Shown: positions 26,705 through 34,318 of the stretch, piece by piece | How positions within the stretch are numbered: the stretch's first letter is position 1 | Layout of the letters: every line of letters starts with the position of its first letter | Source of the DNA: Firmicutes bacterium UBA2116 | Lineage (GTDB): Bacteria; Bacillota; Clostridia; Tissierellales; Sedimentibacteraceae | DNA: 64,000 bases | Direction: 5' to 3' | NCBI GenBank assembly: GCA_002331025.1 | Contig: DCYG01000020.1 | Location: 46,257 to 110,256 of the forward strand | The notes under the pieces: model-generated | The model's input: only the letters and a program-made list of their open reading frames with translations | What the model was told of the DNA's origin: nothing | The model's database searches: none | Made by a program: the position numbers and the translations under genes

Positions 26705-27051
26705 CGACGCACCTCCGTTCAAACTTATCAAACTATAACATATTATAGCAAAATTCCTTTCTGATTTTCAATAAAAATTTGATTTTCACGCATTTTTTAT
26801 TTGAAATTGAGTGCTATTTGATTGAATACCTGTGCTTGCAGGGATCCATTTTTTTGTTCTAAGCCTCGGGATGTGGGTATTATGGACAGCGCAGAGCCAA
26901 TCACCGCGGAAACTACGGAAGATGACAAGCAGGAAAATATAACTTGAAACAGTACAAGGCGGACAGCTTTCGCCATCCGCCTTGCATATGAACCACGGTT
27001 CACAATTTGTCCCTTTGAATGAGAACAGAAGCGTCACCGTGGTTTTTTTAA
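26705..27051. other. Gene-free 347-base right flank of the islet
   Basis: The part nearest the XRE gene is A+T rich and probably carries its promoter. From about 26815 to 26990 the sequence is clearly G+C richer than the surroundings and includes a perfect 9-bp hairpin CAAGGCGGA/TCCGCCTTG (26955-26984). Next comes AACCACGGT (26991-26999), which pairs with ACCGTGGTT (27036-27044) followed by a T run. I find no supportable gene; two short minus-strand frames here lack ribosome sites. Confidence 0.6.
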
Positions 27052-27435
27052 TTATACTACTGCTATTGCATCAATTTCTACGTTAGCGTCTTTAGGCAGT
27101 CTTGCAACCTCAACGCAAACTCTTGCCGGCTTTGTGTCACCAAACACTTCTGCGTACATCTCATTTATTAAGCCAAACTGATTCATATCCTTAATAAACA
27201 CTGTACACTTAACAACGTCCTTTAAGGATGCACCTGCTTCCTCCAATATAGCCTTAACATTCATTAAAGAAAGTCTTGTTTCTTCTTTAATGTCTCCTCC
27301 TGTATAAAGCTCTCCTGTTGCCGGATTCATCGGCAGCTGACCTGATACATAAATAGTATTACTCGCTTTTATTCCTTGAGAATAAGGACCTACCGCTGCC
27401 GGTGCATTGCTTGTCTGAATTACTGTATTAGCCAT
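27052..27435 (-). CDS. ridA: RidA family enamine/imine deaminase
   Basis: 127 residues, single YjgF/YER057c/UK114 domain. Signatures include APAAVGPYSQGIKA at the start, GELYTGGDIKEETR in the middle, and the catalytic-site strand ARVCVEVARLPKDANVEIDAIAV with its arginine. RidA clears reactive 2-aminoacrylate and related imines. It follows rsfS by 9 bases, so it is the last gene of the nadD-yqeK-rsfS run. Confidence 0.95.
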   Translation of the reverse strand: MANTVIQTSNAPAAVGPYSQGIKASNTIYVSGQLPMNPATGELYTGGDIKEETRLSLMNVKAILEEAGASLKDVVKCTVFIKDMNQFGLINEMYAEVFGDTKPARVCVEVARLPKDANVEIDAIAVV

Positions 27436-27444
27436 AATAACCTC

Positions 27445-27807
27445 CTATTTCCAATTTGTTATACCATATTGTTCTACATCTATTGAATTATTATCATACC
27501 ACAGTGATTCAAGGTCATAAATCTCCCTTTCATCTCTGTGAAAAATATGAACAATTATGTCATCTGTCTCCAGCAATATCCATCTTGCCGTATCAAAGCC
27601 TTCTTTGTAATAAAAATCAATTTCTTCCTGAGCACACTTTTCTACTATTTCCTCTGCAATCGCAGCAGTCTGTCTCTCGTTATTACCGCTTACTATAATG
27701 AAATAATCCGTTATTGAGCTGGTTTTTGATACATCAAGAACTGTAAAGTTGTATCCTTTTTTGTTTTCGCAGGCTTTAAGTATAATTTCAATTTTTTTAT
27801 TTATCAT
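27445..27807 (-). CDS. rsfS: Ribosomal silencing factor RsfS
   Basis: 120 residues, standard length. Family motifs ITDYFIIVSGNNERQTAAIA (about 31-50), ARWILLETDDIIVHIFHRDERE (about 79-100) and YDLESLWYD are present. RsfS binds L14 of the 50S subunit and blocks subunit joining when growth slows. It overlaps yqeK by 4 bases. Confidence 0.96.
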   Translation of the reverse strand: MINKKIEIILKACENKKGYNFTVLDVSKTSSITDYFIIVSGNNERQTAAIAEEIVEKCAQEEIDFYYKEGFDTARWILLETDDIIVHIFHRDEREIYDLESLWYDNNSIDVEQYGITNWK

Positions 27808-28307
27808 CTTTTCTCCTTCAAAAATTTTAACGTATTTAACGATTGATGGTCAAGTACCATATTCATATTTTTAACATATTCTATTGTTTTTTCTAAAGAT
27901 ACTATAATTGCAGCATCTAAATCCTTATAAGCAATTTCCCTGAGCTCTTCTACTCCTTCATAATACCTGTTGGGTTCTATTTTATCGGCAATATAGATTA
28001 TTTTTTCTAATGTGGTCATATTTTCTCTGCCGGTTGTATGATGCTTAATTGCATTTATTATATCCTCATCCTGTACATTATAAACTTCTTTGGCAAGAAT
28101 TGCACCTGTTTCAGCATGAGTCAGATTGTCCTTTCCTTTTTCTGACTTGCCGCAATCATGAAGCAGTCCCGCTGTCTTTGCTTTATTAACATCAACCGAA
28201 TAACGCAAGCTAAGCTTTTCCGCCTCTTCCATGGTGCCTATGCAATGGTTGAACAGCTTTGGACTTAACCTGTCTTTCAATTTAATAATTAAATTATTTA
28301 AATCCAT
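27804..28307 (-). CDS. yqeK: YqeK family HD-domain phosphohydrolase
   Basis: 167 residues with the metal-binding HD motif LLHDCGK (about 49-55), preceded by a histidine in LFNHCIGTMEEA and followed by IKHHTTG. YqeK enzymes hydrolyse diadenosine tetraphosphate symmetrically. It lies between nadD (3 bases) and rsfS (4-base overlap), its usual place in Firmicutes. Confidence 0.94.
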   Translation of the reverse strand: MDLNNLIIKLKDRLSPKLFNHCIGTMEEAEKLSLRYSVDVNKAKTAGLLHDCGKSEKGKDNLTHAETGAILAKEVYNVQDEDIINAIKHHTTGRENMTTLEKIIYIADKIEPNRYYEGVEELREIAYKDLDAAIIVSLEKTIEYVKNMNMVLDHQSLNTLKFLKEKR

Positions 28308-28310
28308 CTT

Positions 28311-28916
28311 TCACCTATATAGATTATTCTTTATTATGTACTGCTCCACCGTCTCCGGCAACAAATATTTCGCTGAAACACCTTTTTTAATTCTTTCTCT
28401 TATATCAGTGGAAGAAATCTGGAGCATGGGCACCTGCATAAGCTCTATATGTCCATTCAATGTGTCTTTTATTTCTTTTATTTTCTTTTCAATAATTTCC
28501 TTATCTATTCCCGGCCTTGATACGGCAATAAATTTGCACAAGCTTAACAGTTTCTCCGGCTCATGCCAATTAGGAATATCTATAATAGCATCAGTACCTG
28601 TTATAAAGTAAAATTCCGTATCAGTATACATTTCCTGAAACTGTATTAATGTTTCCAATGTGTAGCTTTTTCCTGTTCTTTTGACTTCTATATCAGAAAC
28701 GGCAAATCTGTCGTTTGACACGGTTGCAATCTGTGTCATTATATATCTGTCCCAGGGATTTGTTTTTAAACCGTTTTTATGAGGTGGTATTCCCGCAGGA
28801 ACAAAAATAATTTTATCGAAATTATATATGTTTAAAACTTCGTTTGCAACAACTAAATGTCCCTGATGAATGGGATTAAATGAACCGCCCATTATTCCTA
28901 CTTTTCTGTTTATCAT
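28311..28916 (-). CDS. nadD: Nicotinate-nucleotide adenylyltransferase
   Basis: 201 residues. Nucleotidyltransferase signature GGSFNPIHQGHL (about 10-21) and the C-terminal ISSTDIRERI are intact. NadD makes nicotinate adenine dinucleotide in NAD synthesis. Its start lies 28 bases after the PTS membrane gene. Confidence 0.96.
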   Translation of the reverse strand: MINRKVGIMGGSFNPIHQGHLVVANEVLNIYNFDKIIFVPAGIPPHKNGLKTNPWDRYIMTQIATVSNDRFAVSDIEVKRTGKSYTLETLIQFQEMYTDTEFYFITGTDAIIDIPNWHEPEKLLSLCKFIAVSRPGIDKEIIEKKIKEIKDTLNGHIELMQVPMLQISSTDIRERIKKGVSAKYLLPETVEQYIIKNNLYR

Positions 28917-28944
28917 CTTAAGTTCCTCTTATTATCTTATCCTT

Positions 28945-30315
28945 TTATCTGAAAAAATACATATAATTGAATAGTATCAGCTTTCCTAATGAAACTCCCA
29001 ATATTCCTGAAAAAATATACGGAAAATATAATTTAATTTTACTATTTTTGACTATGTTAACTCTTTCAATCAAACTTTCTTTACCCTCATAATAGCCCTT
29101 CATAAAGCCGGTATATGAAATTATTAAAATTAATGAAGCAAGAATTAAAACAGGTATTACGGCCAAAGAATAATGCCCATCTGTACACAATACTACCGAT
29201 AATGAAATGAACAAGGGCGTTAATACAATCTGAGTAAAAGAATCCCCCAGTCCCGCTGCTATTCCCATCATTCCTTTTTTAACAAAGCTTATATTATAAT
29301 TTTGTTCTTTATTCAGGACCGCTTGTTCCTCCTGAGAAATAATATATCCGATTATGGGCGTTCCTATATTCGGCTCAGTATTAAAAAACTCACTGTGCCT
29401 GTGTATACCTTTCATTATTTCACTTTTATCGTTATGAAGCTTTTTAAATATATTTTTCATGCTGTGAGCAAATGTCAGACCCTGTAACCGCTCAAAGCTA
29501 TAGCATGAATGTGAATAATTAGCCCAAATAACCCACGCATAAATCAAGTCATTTTTATTCAAAATACCCATCTTGCGCATATCATAACTTGTTTTTATCA
29601 GGTCCTTATCACTGTAGAAAAATAAAAATAATAACACTGTAAAAACTATTAAATAGGACGGGATATTGAAAATTAACGTAATTATTAATGAACCAACAAA
29701 AATTAATACAAACTTATTATCTTTTAATTTGAAAATTAAAGAGATAGAAGTATATATAACTAATCCGAATCCGATAATAAGCAATATTTTATTTAGACCT
29801 GCTGCATATGCTCCGATTAAATTCATAATAAAAAGAGCTGTTATAATTACAGCCGTGCTCATGATATATAACAAAAGCTGCGGCAGAAACCCATTATATA
29901 AATTAATTTCAGGATTATTGCCCTTTTCATATTCCTCTTCAAATTTCTGGACAAATATAGAATTAATATTCAGACGATACTTCCAAATTAAGATTCCTAA
30001 GAAACCAAATGGATAAGCAATTGCTGCGGATTCTATCATATTTAAATTTAATGTTATGGCAGCTACAGCAGAAATAATCGCAGTAAGCATTTGATCTCCC
30101 TTAAAAGAGCCGCCTGTTGATACAAAATTCATATAAATTAAATTGACAACTGCGCCTGCCGCCATACCGGCAGACGGGTCTCCCAAAATAAAGCCTGTCA
30201 GCAATCCCGATATTACCGGTCTGTACAATGTAAAGTACCCGACTCCAAAGGACAGTGCCGTGCTGCTTCCCCAAAAATATAATATGCTAATTAAAAAATA
30301 CTCTAAATAGCTCAT
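28945..30315 (-). CDS. Mannose-family PTS membrane subunit, EIIC and EIID fused in one chain
   Basis: 456 residues. The first half (about 1-235) is EIIC-like: GSSTALSFGVGYFTLYRPVI, GLLTGFILGDPSAGMAAGAV and IYMNFVSTGG...GDQM with several membrane helices. The second half (about 255-456) is EIID-like: WANYSHSCYSFERLQGLTFAHS, HSEFFNTEPNIGTPIIGYI and GMMGIAAGLGDSFTQIVLTPL. In the mannose/fructose/sorbose family these are normally two proteins of about 260 and 280 residues, so both halves are somewhat short. It overlaps the EIIB gene by 4 bases (ATGA). Confidence 0.85.
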   Translation of the reverse strand: MSYLEYFLISILYFWGSSTALSFGVGYFTLYRPVISGLLTGFILGDPSAGMAAGAVVNLIYMNFVSTGGSFKGDQMLTAIISAVAAITLNLNMIESAAIAYPFGFLGILIWKYRLNINSIFVQKFEEEYEKGNNPEINLYNGFLPQLLLYIMSTAVIITALFIMNLIGAYAAGLNKILLIIGFGLVIYTSISLIFKLKDNKFVLIFVGSLIITLIFNIPSYLIVFTVLLFLFFYSDKDLIKTSYDMRKMGILNKNDLIYAWVIWANYSHSCYSFERLQGLTFAHSMKNIFKKLHNDKSEIMKGIHRHSEFFNTEPNIGTPIIGYIISQEEQAVLNKEQNYNISFVKKGMMGIAAGLGDSFTQIVLTPLFISLSVVLCTDGHYSLAVIPVLILASLILIISYTGFMKGYYEGKESLIERVNIVKNSKIKLYFPYIFSGILGVSLGKLILFNYMYFFR

Positions 30316-30785
30316 TTATTTACCTTATCTAACTTAATTTCTTTATCCTTCGGCAGCATTCTTATTTCAACCTCTGTTTTTTTCGCAATGCTTTGGAGCA
30401 TATTTAATTCCTCGTCACTTAAATAAACAGAATTATAATATTTTTTTCTTTTTGAGTTGCTGCCAAGATTGCCTATATTAATCTGATTCAATGCTATATT
30501 AAATTCAAGAAGTTTTTCTATGTATTCGATATTTTTAATTAAAATCAGTATTTTTGAACCGGTATCTTCGCCTTTTAAATAGTTTGCGGCCTCTTCAACC
30601 GTAAATATATTCACACTTACATTTTCCGGCTCTGCATTTTTTATTAAAAGTGACATGAATTCGTCACGTGCCAATTCATCATCAACAACAATCACTTCAT
30701 TTGCCTTAAGATAAGGTATCCATGATACGACCACCTGTCCGTGAAGTAAGCGGTCATCTACCCTTGTTAAAACAATTTTTTTCAT
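30312..30785 (-). CDS. Mannose-family PTS EIIB subunit
   Basis: 157 residues. The phosphorylated histidine is His15 in RVDDRLLHGQVVVSW, the family signature. It takes phosphate from EIIA and passes it to the sugar held by the EIIC-EIID complex. The substrate cannot be told from sequence. It lies 10 bases after the EIIA gene. Confidence 0.95.
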   Translation of the reverse strand: MKKIVLTRVDDRLLHGQVVVSWIPYLKANEVIVVDDELARDEFMSLLIKNAEPENVSVNIFTVEEAANYLKGEDTGSKILILIKNIEYIEKLLEFNIALNQINIGNLGSNSKRKKYYNSVYLSDEELNMLQSIAKKTEVEIRMLPKDKEIKLDKVNK

Positions 30786-30795
30786 TCTTCCTCCA

Positions 30796-31194
30796 TTAAT
30801 CAGCTAAAAACTTCTCATTGACAAAGACTATACTTTTTTTACCGTTTTTTATAATTTTCTCTGCTATTTCTTCTAAGCTGTATGTATCTCTGTTTACGGC
30901 TATATCGATAAACAACGGAAAATTAATTCCTGTTATATGATAAAAATTTCTGTTATTAGACACCCTTGCCACCGCATTAAAAGGACTTCCTCCGTACATA
31001 TCGGTAAAAATTATCAAATCATCCTTGGATAATCTTTCAACTGCCTCTCCAACTTTATTTAAAAGTTCTTCAAAGCTATTACCATATTCAAAAGATATAC
31101 TCTCTGCATTCTCTATATTTCCTATAATCAATTCTGAACTTTTTAATAATTCCCTTCCAAAATTTCCATGTGTTACAAGCAATAAATTTATCAT
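30796..31194 (-). CDS. Mannose-family PTS EIIA subunit
   Basis: 132 residues. The active histidine is His9 in LLVTHGNFG, and the second conserved segment TDMYGGSPFNAV is present near 66-77. It is the first gene of the A-B-(C-D) operon, with AGGAGG 7 bases before the start. No PTS regulator gene is adjacent. Confidence 0.95.
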   Translation of the reverse strand: MINLLLVTHGNFGRELLKSSELIIGNIENAESISFEYGNSFEELLNKVGEAVERLSKDDLIIFTDMYGGSPFNAVARVSNNRNFYHITGINFPLFIDIAVNRDTYSLEEIAEKIIKNGKKSIVFVNEKFLAD

Positions 31195-31263
31195 AGCTTA
31201 ACCTCCTTATTTTTGGACTAAAACCATTTTTTCATATTTATATTGTAAATGATGTTATGAAAT

Positions 31264-31283
31264 TAGTAAAGAAACATTTACTA
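31264..31283. promoter_or_regulatory. Palindrome between the PTS operon and the repeat-protein gene
   Basis: TAGTAAA and TTTACTA form a perfect 7-bp inverted repeat around GAAACA. It lies in the 155-base divergent space, 70 bases upstream of the EIIA start and 67 bases upstream of the repeat-protein start. It could be an operator for either direction. Confidence 0.4.
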
Positions 31284-31349
31284 TTTTAATTCACTAATAT
31301 GATTTTAATACGTATATTAATTATAAGAAATTTATATATGGAGGATTAT

Positions 31350-32057
31350 ATGATTTATTCAAATAATAGAAATAACTGGCCGCATTATGATTCAATGCCC
31401 TACAACTGTAACCCGCACGTATCATACATGCCAATAAGAGCAAATCAAATGCCGACGAGCCCGTTACCTAATGATTTTATGCTCCCTGATACAGCATTGC
31501 CTGATGGCGATATACCTGCAATGCCTATATCGCCGGATTTGCTGGAAAATATGAACTTATTTCCGGGTATTCCGGGATTCCCATTCCCTCAAATGCCAAT
31601 AACGCCAGGTCTGCCGGGCATGCCGCAAAATGGTCTGCCAATTGCTCCGCAAACACCGGGAACTCCTCAGGCACCGACTACACCACAAATTCCAGCAATG
31701 CCGCAGATGCCGGAAATGCCACAAAACGGGATGCCCCAAATGCCGGGGATGCCAGGTATGCCACAAAACGGAATGCCGCAAATGCCAGGCATGCCACAAA
31801 ATGGGATGCCTCAGATGCCAATCGCTCCACAAACACCGGGAACTCCTCAGACGCCAGCAGCCCCACAAGCTCCCGAAATGCCGCAGATGCCGGGGATGCC
31901 GCAAATGCCTGAACAATTAACTTGCGAACAGCTTATGGACTTAATGAGACGTATGAACTGCAACGGCATGAACAATACTCAACCAAGCAACAATATGAAC
32001 AATAATCCGCAAAACCGGAATACTGATAATACAAGAAATAATATGAGCAGAAGATAA
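31350..32057 (+). CDS. Met/Pro/Gln/Gly-rich repeat protein, possibly spore-associated
   Basis: 235 residues. The middle (about 85-205) is low complexity, built on MPQNG, MPQMPGMP and IAPQTPGTPQ units; PQTPGTPQ occurs twice. The N-terminus has Tyr/Asn/Pro-rich coat-like sequence (YSNNRNNWPHYDSMPYNCNP). The C-terminus carries EQLTCEQLMDLMRRMNCNGMN and an Asn-rich tail. No signal peptide. Composition and the neighbouring sigma-K gene suggest a spore coat or crust protein, but this is inference. GGAGG lies 5 bases before the ATG at 31350. A hairpin terminator follows. Confidence 0.75.
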   Translation: MIYSNNRNNWPHYDSMPYNCNPHVSYMPIRANQMPTSPLPNDFMLPDTALPDGDIPAMPISPDLLENMNLFPGIPGFPFPQMPITPGLPGMPQNGLPIAPQTPGTPQAPTTPQIPAMPQMPEMPQNGMPQMPGMPGMPQNGMPQMPGMPQNGMPQMPIAPQTPGTPQTPAAPQAPEMPQMPGMPQMPEQLTCEQLMDLMRRMNCNGMNNTQPSNNMNNNPQNRNTDNTRNNMSRR

Positions 32058-32064
32058 TTAACGG

Positions 32065-32105
32065 AAAATAAACATGGGGACATCAGACCCCATGTTTATT
32101 TTACT
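32065..32105 (+). terminator. Terminator of the repeat-protein gene
   Basis: AAAATAAACATGGGG pairs perfectly with CCCCATGTTTATTTT (15 bp, 8-base loop) just after the stop codon. Confidence 0.88.
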
Positions 32106-32287
32106 GCCACTTCGTTCACGATAAACAACACGAGTCGAATTTTATCAGATTTTATGTATTTCCCAATAAATATTTTAATTAAATCCAACTGATATTAAGC
32201 TTAGTAATTATTTTTATATAATTAAAAGTGTACAAACAATTTTCCAGAAATCTTGCATATAATGTATAACTCCGGGGGGTGGTTTTT

Positions 32288-32989
32288 TTGATTGAAAATT
32301 TATTGCAGCTTTTATTTCCACTATCTATTTTTATTTTCGGTTACATAACTAATGGAAGTTCCTTTCCGCAGCCCTTAGGCAAAGATGAAGAATCTGAGTT
32401 AATTCGAAAATCTAAGGAAGGAGACATGGATGCACGTAATGTACTTATAGAACGAAATCTCAGATTGGTTGCCCATGTTATAAAAAAATATAAGACTGTC
32501 GGCATTGATCAAGAAGATTTAATTTCAATCGGTACAATCGGACTAATCAAAGCCGTATCAACATTCGATGACAATAAAGGTATCCGTCTTGCTACTTATG
32601 CTGCAAAGTGCATTGATAATGAAGTACTGATGACAATCAGAAGCGACAAGAAACTAAAAAAAGAAATTTCACTTCAGGGTCCTTTAGGCACTGATAAAGA
32701 AGGAAACAATATATACCTTATTGACATTATAAAATACGAGGGCGAAGAAATTATCGGCAGGTTGGATAAGGAAGAAAAAATAAAAGCATTAGATGAAATA
32801 TTAGATAAAACTCTTCAGAAAAGAGAAAAAACAATAATAGAAATGAGATACGGAATAAGGAATCATGAACATAAAACTCAGAGAGAAATTGCAAAACTCC
32901 TTGGTATTTCACGTTCATACGTATCAAGAATAGAAAAAAAGGCACTAAAAAAATTGTACGATGCCTTGGTATCAAACGTAGGTACATAA
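32288..32989 (+). CDS. sigK: Sporulation sigma factor SigK (uninterrupted)
   Basis: About 233 residues. A short hydrophobic N-terminal stretch (about 1-20) acts as the pro-sequence region of sigma-K. Then come region 2 (VGIDQEDLISIGTIGLIKAVSTFD...LATYAAKCIDNEVL) and region 4 (QREIAKLLGISRSYVSRIEKKAL). Sigma-K drives late mother-cell genes. The gene is continuous, with no skin element. The start is probably the TTG at 32288, spaced 8 bases from a GGGGGG site; a GTG at 32279 is possible. Confidence 0.92.
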   Translation: MIENLLQLLFPLSIFIFGYITNGSSFPQPLGKDEESELIRKSKEGDMDARNVLIERNLRLVAHVIKKYKTVGIDQEDLISIGTIGLIKAVSTFDDNKGIRLATYAAKCIDNEVLMTIRSDKKLKKEISLQGPLGTDKEGNNIYLIDIIKYEGEEIIGRLDKEEKIKALDEILDKTLQKREKTIIEMRYGIRNHEHKTQREIAKLLGISRSYVSRIEKKALKKLYDALVSNVGT

Positions 32990-33005
32990 ACAAAAACAGC
33001 CAGAG

Positions 33006-33030
33006 GAGACGGTTAAACCGTCTCTTTAGT
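33006..33030 (+). terminator. Terminator between sigK and luxC-like gene
   Basis: GAGACGGTT pairs with AACCGTCTC and is followed by TTTAGTCTTTCT on the plus strand. It ends sigK and overlaps the last codons of the convergent acyl-CoA reductase gene. Confidence 0.75.
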
Positions 33031-34318
33031 CTTTCTCGGCGTGTACAATTTTTGTATATCTCCTCAAAGGATATTCACCGTCATGAGGCATGCCGCTGTA
33101 ATCTATGGACATATTTTCTCCTTTGCACACTCTGACAACTCCCGTTTTAAAAAACATATCCGTAAGAAGCTGCACTTCAAGAGGTCCGCAAAGCAACCCG
33201 ACAGTTTGAAGATAATTTTTATATGGACGCAATACTGTAAGCATTTCTGACCGTGGCAAAGGTCTCACCCACGCATTTCCGAACTGAATAGACGTATCCA
33301 TTATTTTATCCGGATATGCAATCAAACTGCAATTATCTCCTCTGAATATCCTGTTATTTTTATAAATACCCTCAAGCTTTTCTGCATACAATCGGAGTGC
33401 AACCTGAGATTGTATTCCTATTCCGGCTTTCACAGGATGATTAGCAATTTCCTTATTTAAAACAGGCAAAAACTTATTGCAAAATTCATATATTTCTTCC
33501 ATATTATCTGTATCTACAAAGATTCCCTGAACAGAACTGCACAACAGTTGTCCCGTATCAGAAATATTTTTCGCAAGACCTTCAAGTCCTTCCGTAGTTA
33601 TACCCTGCTTTGTAACATATGCAAAGCTTATTTTGTGACCCCATTCAATCAGCTTAATATTAGGAGGAATCAGCTTTCTGAAAGCAGACACCGCTTCCCT
33701 TCCTCCCCATACGATAACTGCATCCGCAACGGAAATAAGCATTTCTATATGCTCTATATCCTTTGATGAATAATCAAAAACATAAATATATTCTGCCAAA
33801 ACAGGCTCTGCCTTTATAAGCTCAAGCAATAGTCGAACAGATATACCTCCCTCTGCTGCCGGTAACTTTAAAATATTTATATTCCCGGTCAGCAAGCCCT
33901 CAAGCACACTAAAGGCAGGCAATCCATCAGCATTTCCGGCAGCAACATGCAATAATACTCCTAAGGGTAAAATCTCACTGCTTACGGTAAAATCCTTGTG
34001 CATGGGATTATAGGTAACGACTTCAGAAAAGTTATCACCTAATTCTACCTTCATGCGATGCACCAGACTTTCTCTGCTGAACGCCTGCTTAAATTCATCA
34101 ATATACATCTTCCCTAAGGCCTCATCAATTCCTAACTCCCTCATAACATTTAAATACTCAGCCTCTTCAAGGGTATTAACCACCTTATCACAAGCAGAAA
34201 TCACTGTTTCTGCATTGAGGCGTCTCTTACTCAGAGTATCCAAAATATGCTGCTCAAGATTTTCCAATATGTCATCACATTCTTTTGCATTGAGAATTTT
34301 GCCTTTTACTAAATTCAT
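33026..34318 (-). CDS. LuxC-like acyl-CoA reductase
   Basis: 430 residues of the LuxC/acyl-CoA reductase family (pfam Acyl-CoA reductase, aldehyde-dehydrogenase fold). The nucleophilic cysteine is likely that in TGQLLCSSVQGIFV (about 270). LHVAAGNADGLPAFSVLEGLLTGN (about 120) is the conserved nucleotide-binding region. It reduces an activated acyl group to aldehyde. The ATG at 34318 overlaps the stop of the LuxE-like gene (ATGA). No luxAB is present, so the aldehyde is not for light. Confidence 0.88.
   Translation of the reverse strand: MNLVKGKILNAKECDDILENLEQHILDTLSKRRLNAETVISACDKVVNTLEEAEYLNVMRELGIDEALGKMYIDEFKQAFSRESLVHRMKVELGDNFSEVVTYNPMHKDFTVSSEILPLGVLLHVAAGNADGLPAFSVLEGLLTGNINILKLPAAEGGISVRLLLELIKAEPVLAEYIYVFDYSSKDIEHIEMLISVADAVIVWGGREAVSAFRKLIPPNIKLIEWGHKISFAYVTKQGITTEGLEGLAKNISDTGQLLCSSVQGIFVDTDNMEEIYEFCNKFLPVLNKEIANHPVKAGIGIQSQVALRLYAEKLEGIYKNNRIFRGDNCSLIAYPDKIMDTSIQFGNAWVRPLPRSEMLTVLRPYKNYLQTVGLLCGPLEVQLLTDMFFKTGVVRVCKGENMSIDYSGMPHDGEYPLRRYTKIVHAEKD

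Larger units (their letters stand above)
25123..27049. mobile_element. Decayed foreign islet lodged in a terminator
   Basis: The block between dacF and ridA begins with AAAAAAACCACGGGGACG (25123-25140) and ends with CGTCACCGTGGTTTTTTT (27032-27049), which are inverted copies with one mismatch in 18. AACCACGGT occurs again at 26991-26999, so ACCACGG also flanks most of the block as a direct repeat. Inside are a restriction-like fragment, a broken YhcG gene, an XRE regulator and a G+C-richer segment. No transposase or integrase is seen, so how it moved is unknown. Confidence 0.55.

Noticed and set aside
26786..27037. Two short minus-strand coding frames at the islet edge
   Set aside because: No ribosome site or recognisable motif, and they cross a hairpin; kept as noncoding.
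31557..31920. Long frames on both strands rich in His/Arg or Cys/His within the repeat gene
   Set aside because: They are other-frame readings of the MPQ repeats and have no start signals.
32288..32989. sigK interrupted by a skin element
   Set aside because: The reading frame is continuous from region 2 to region 4.
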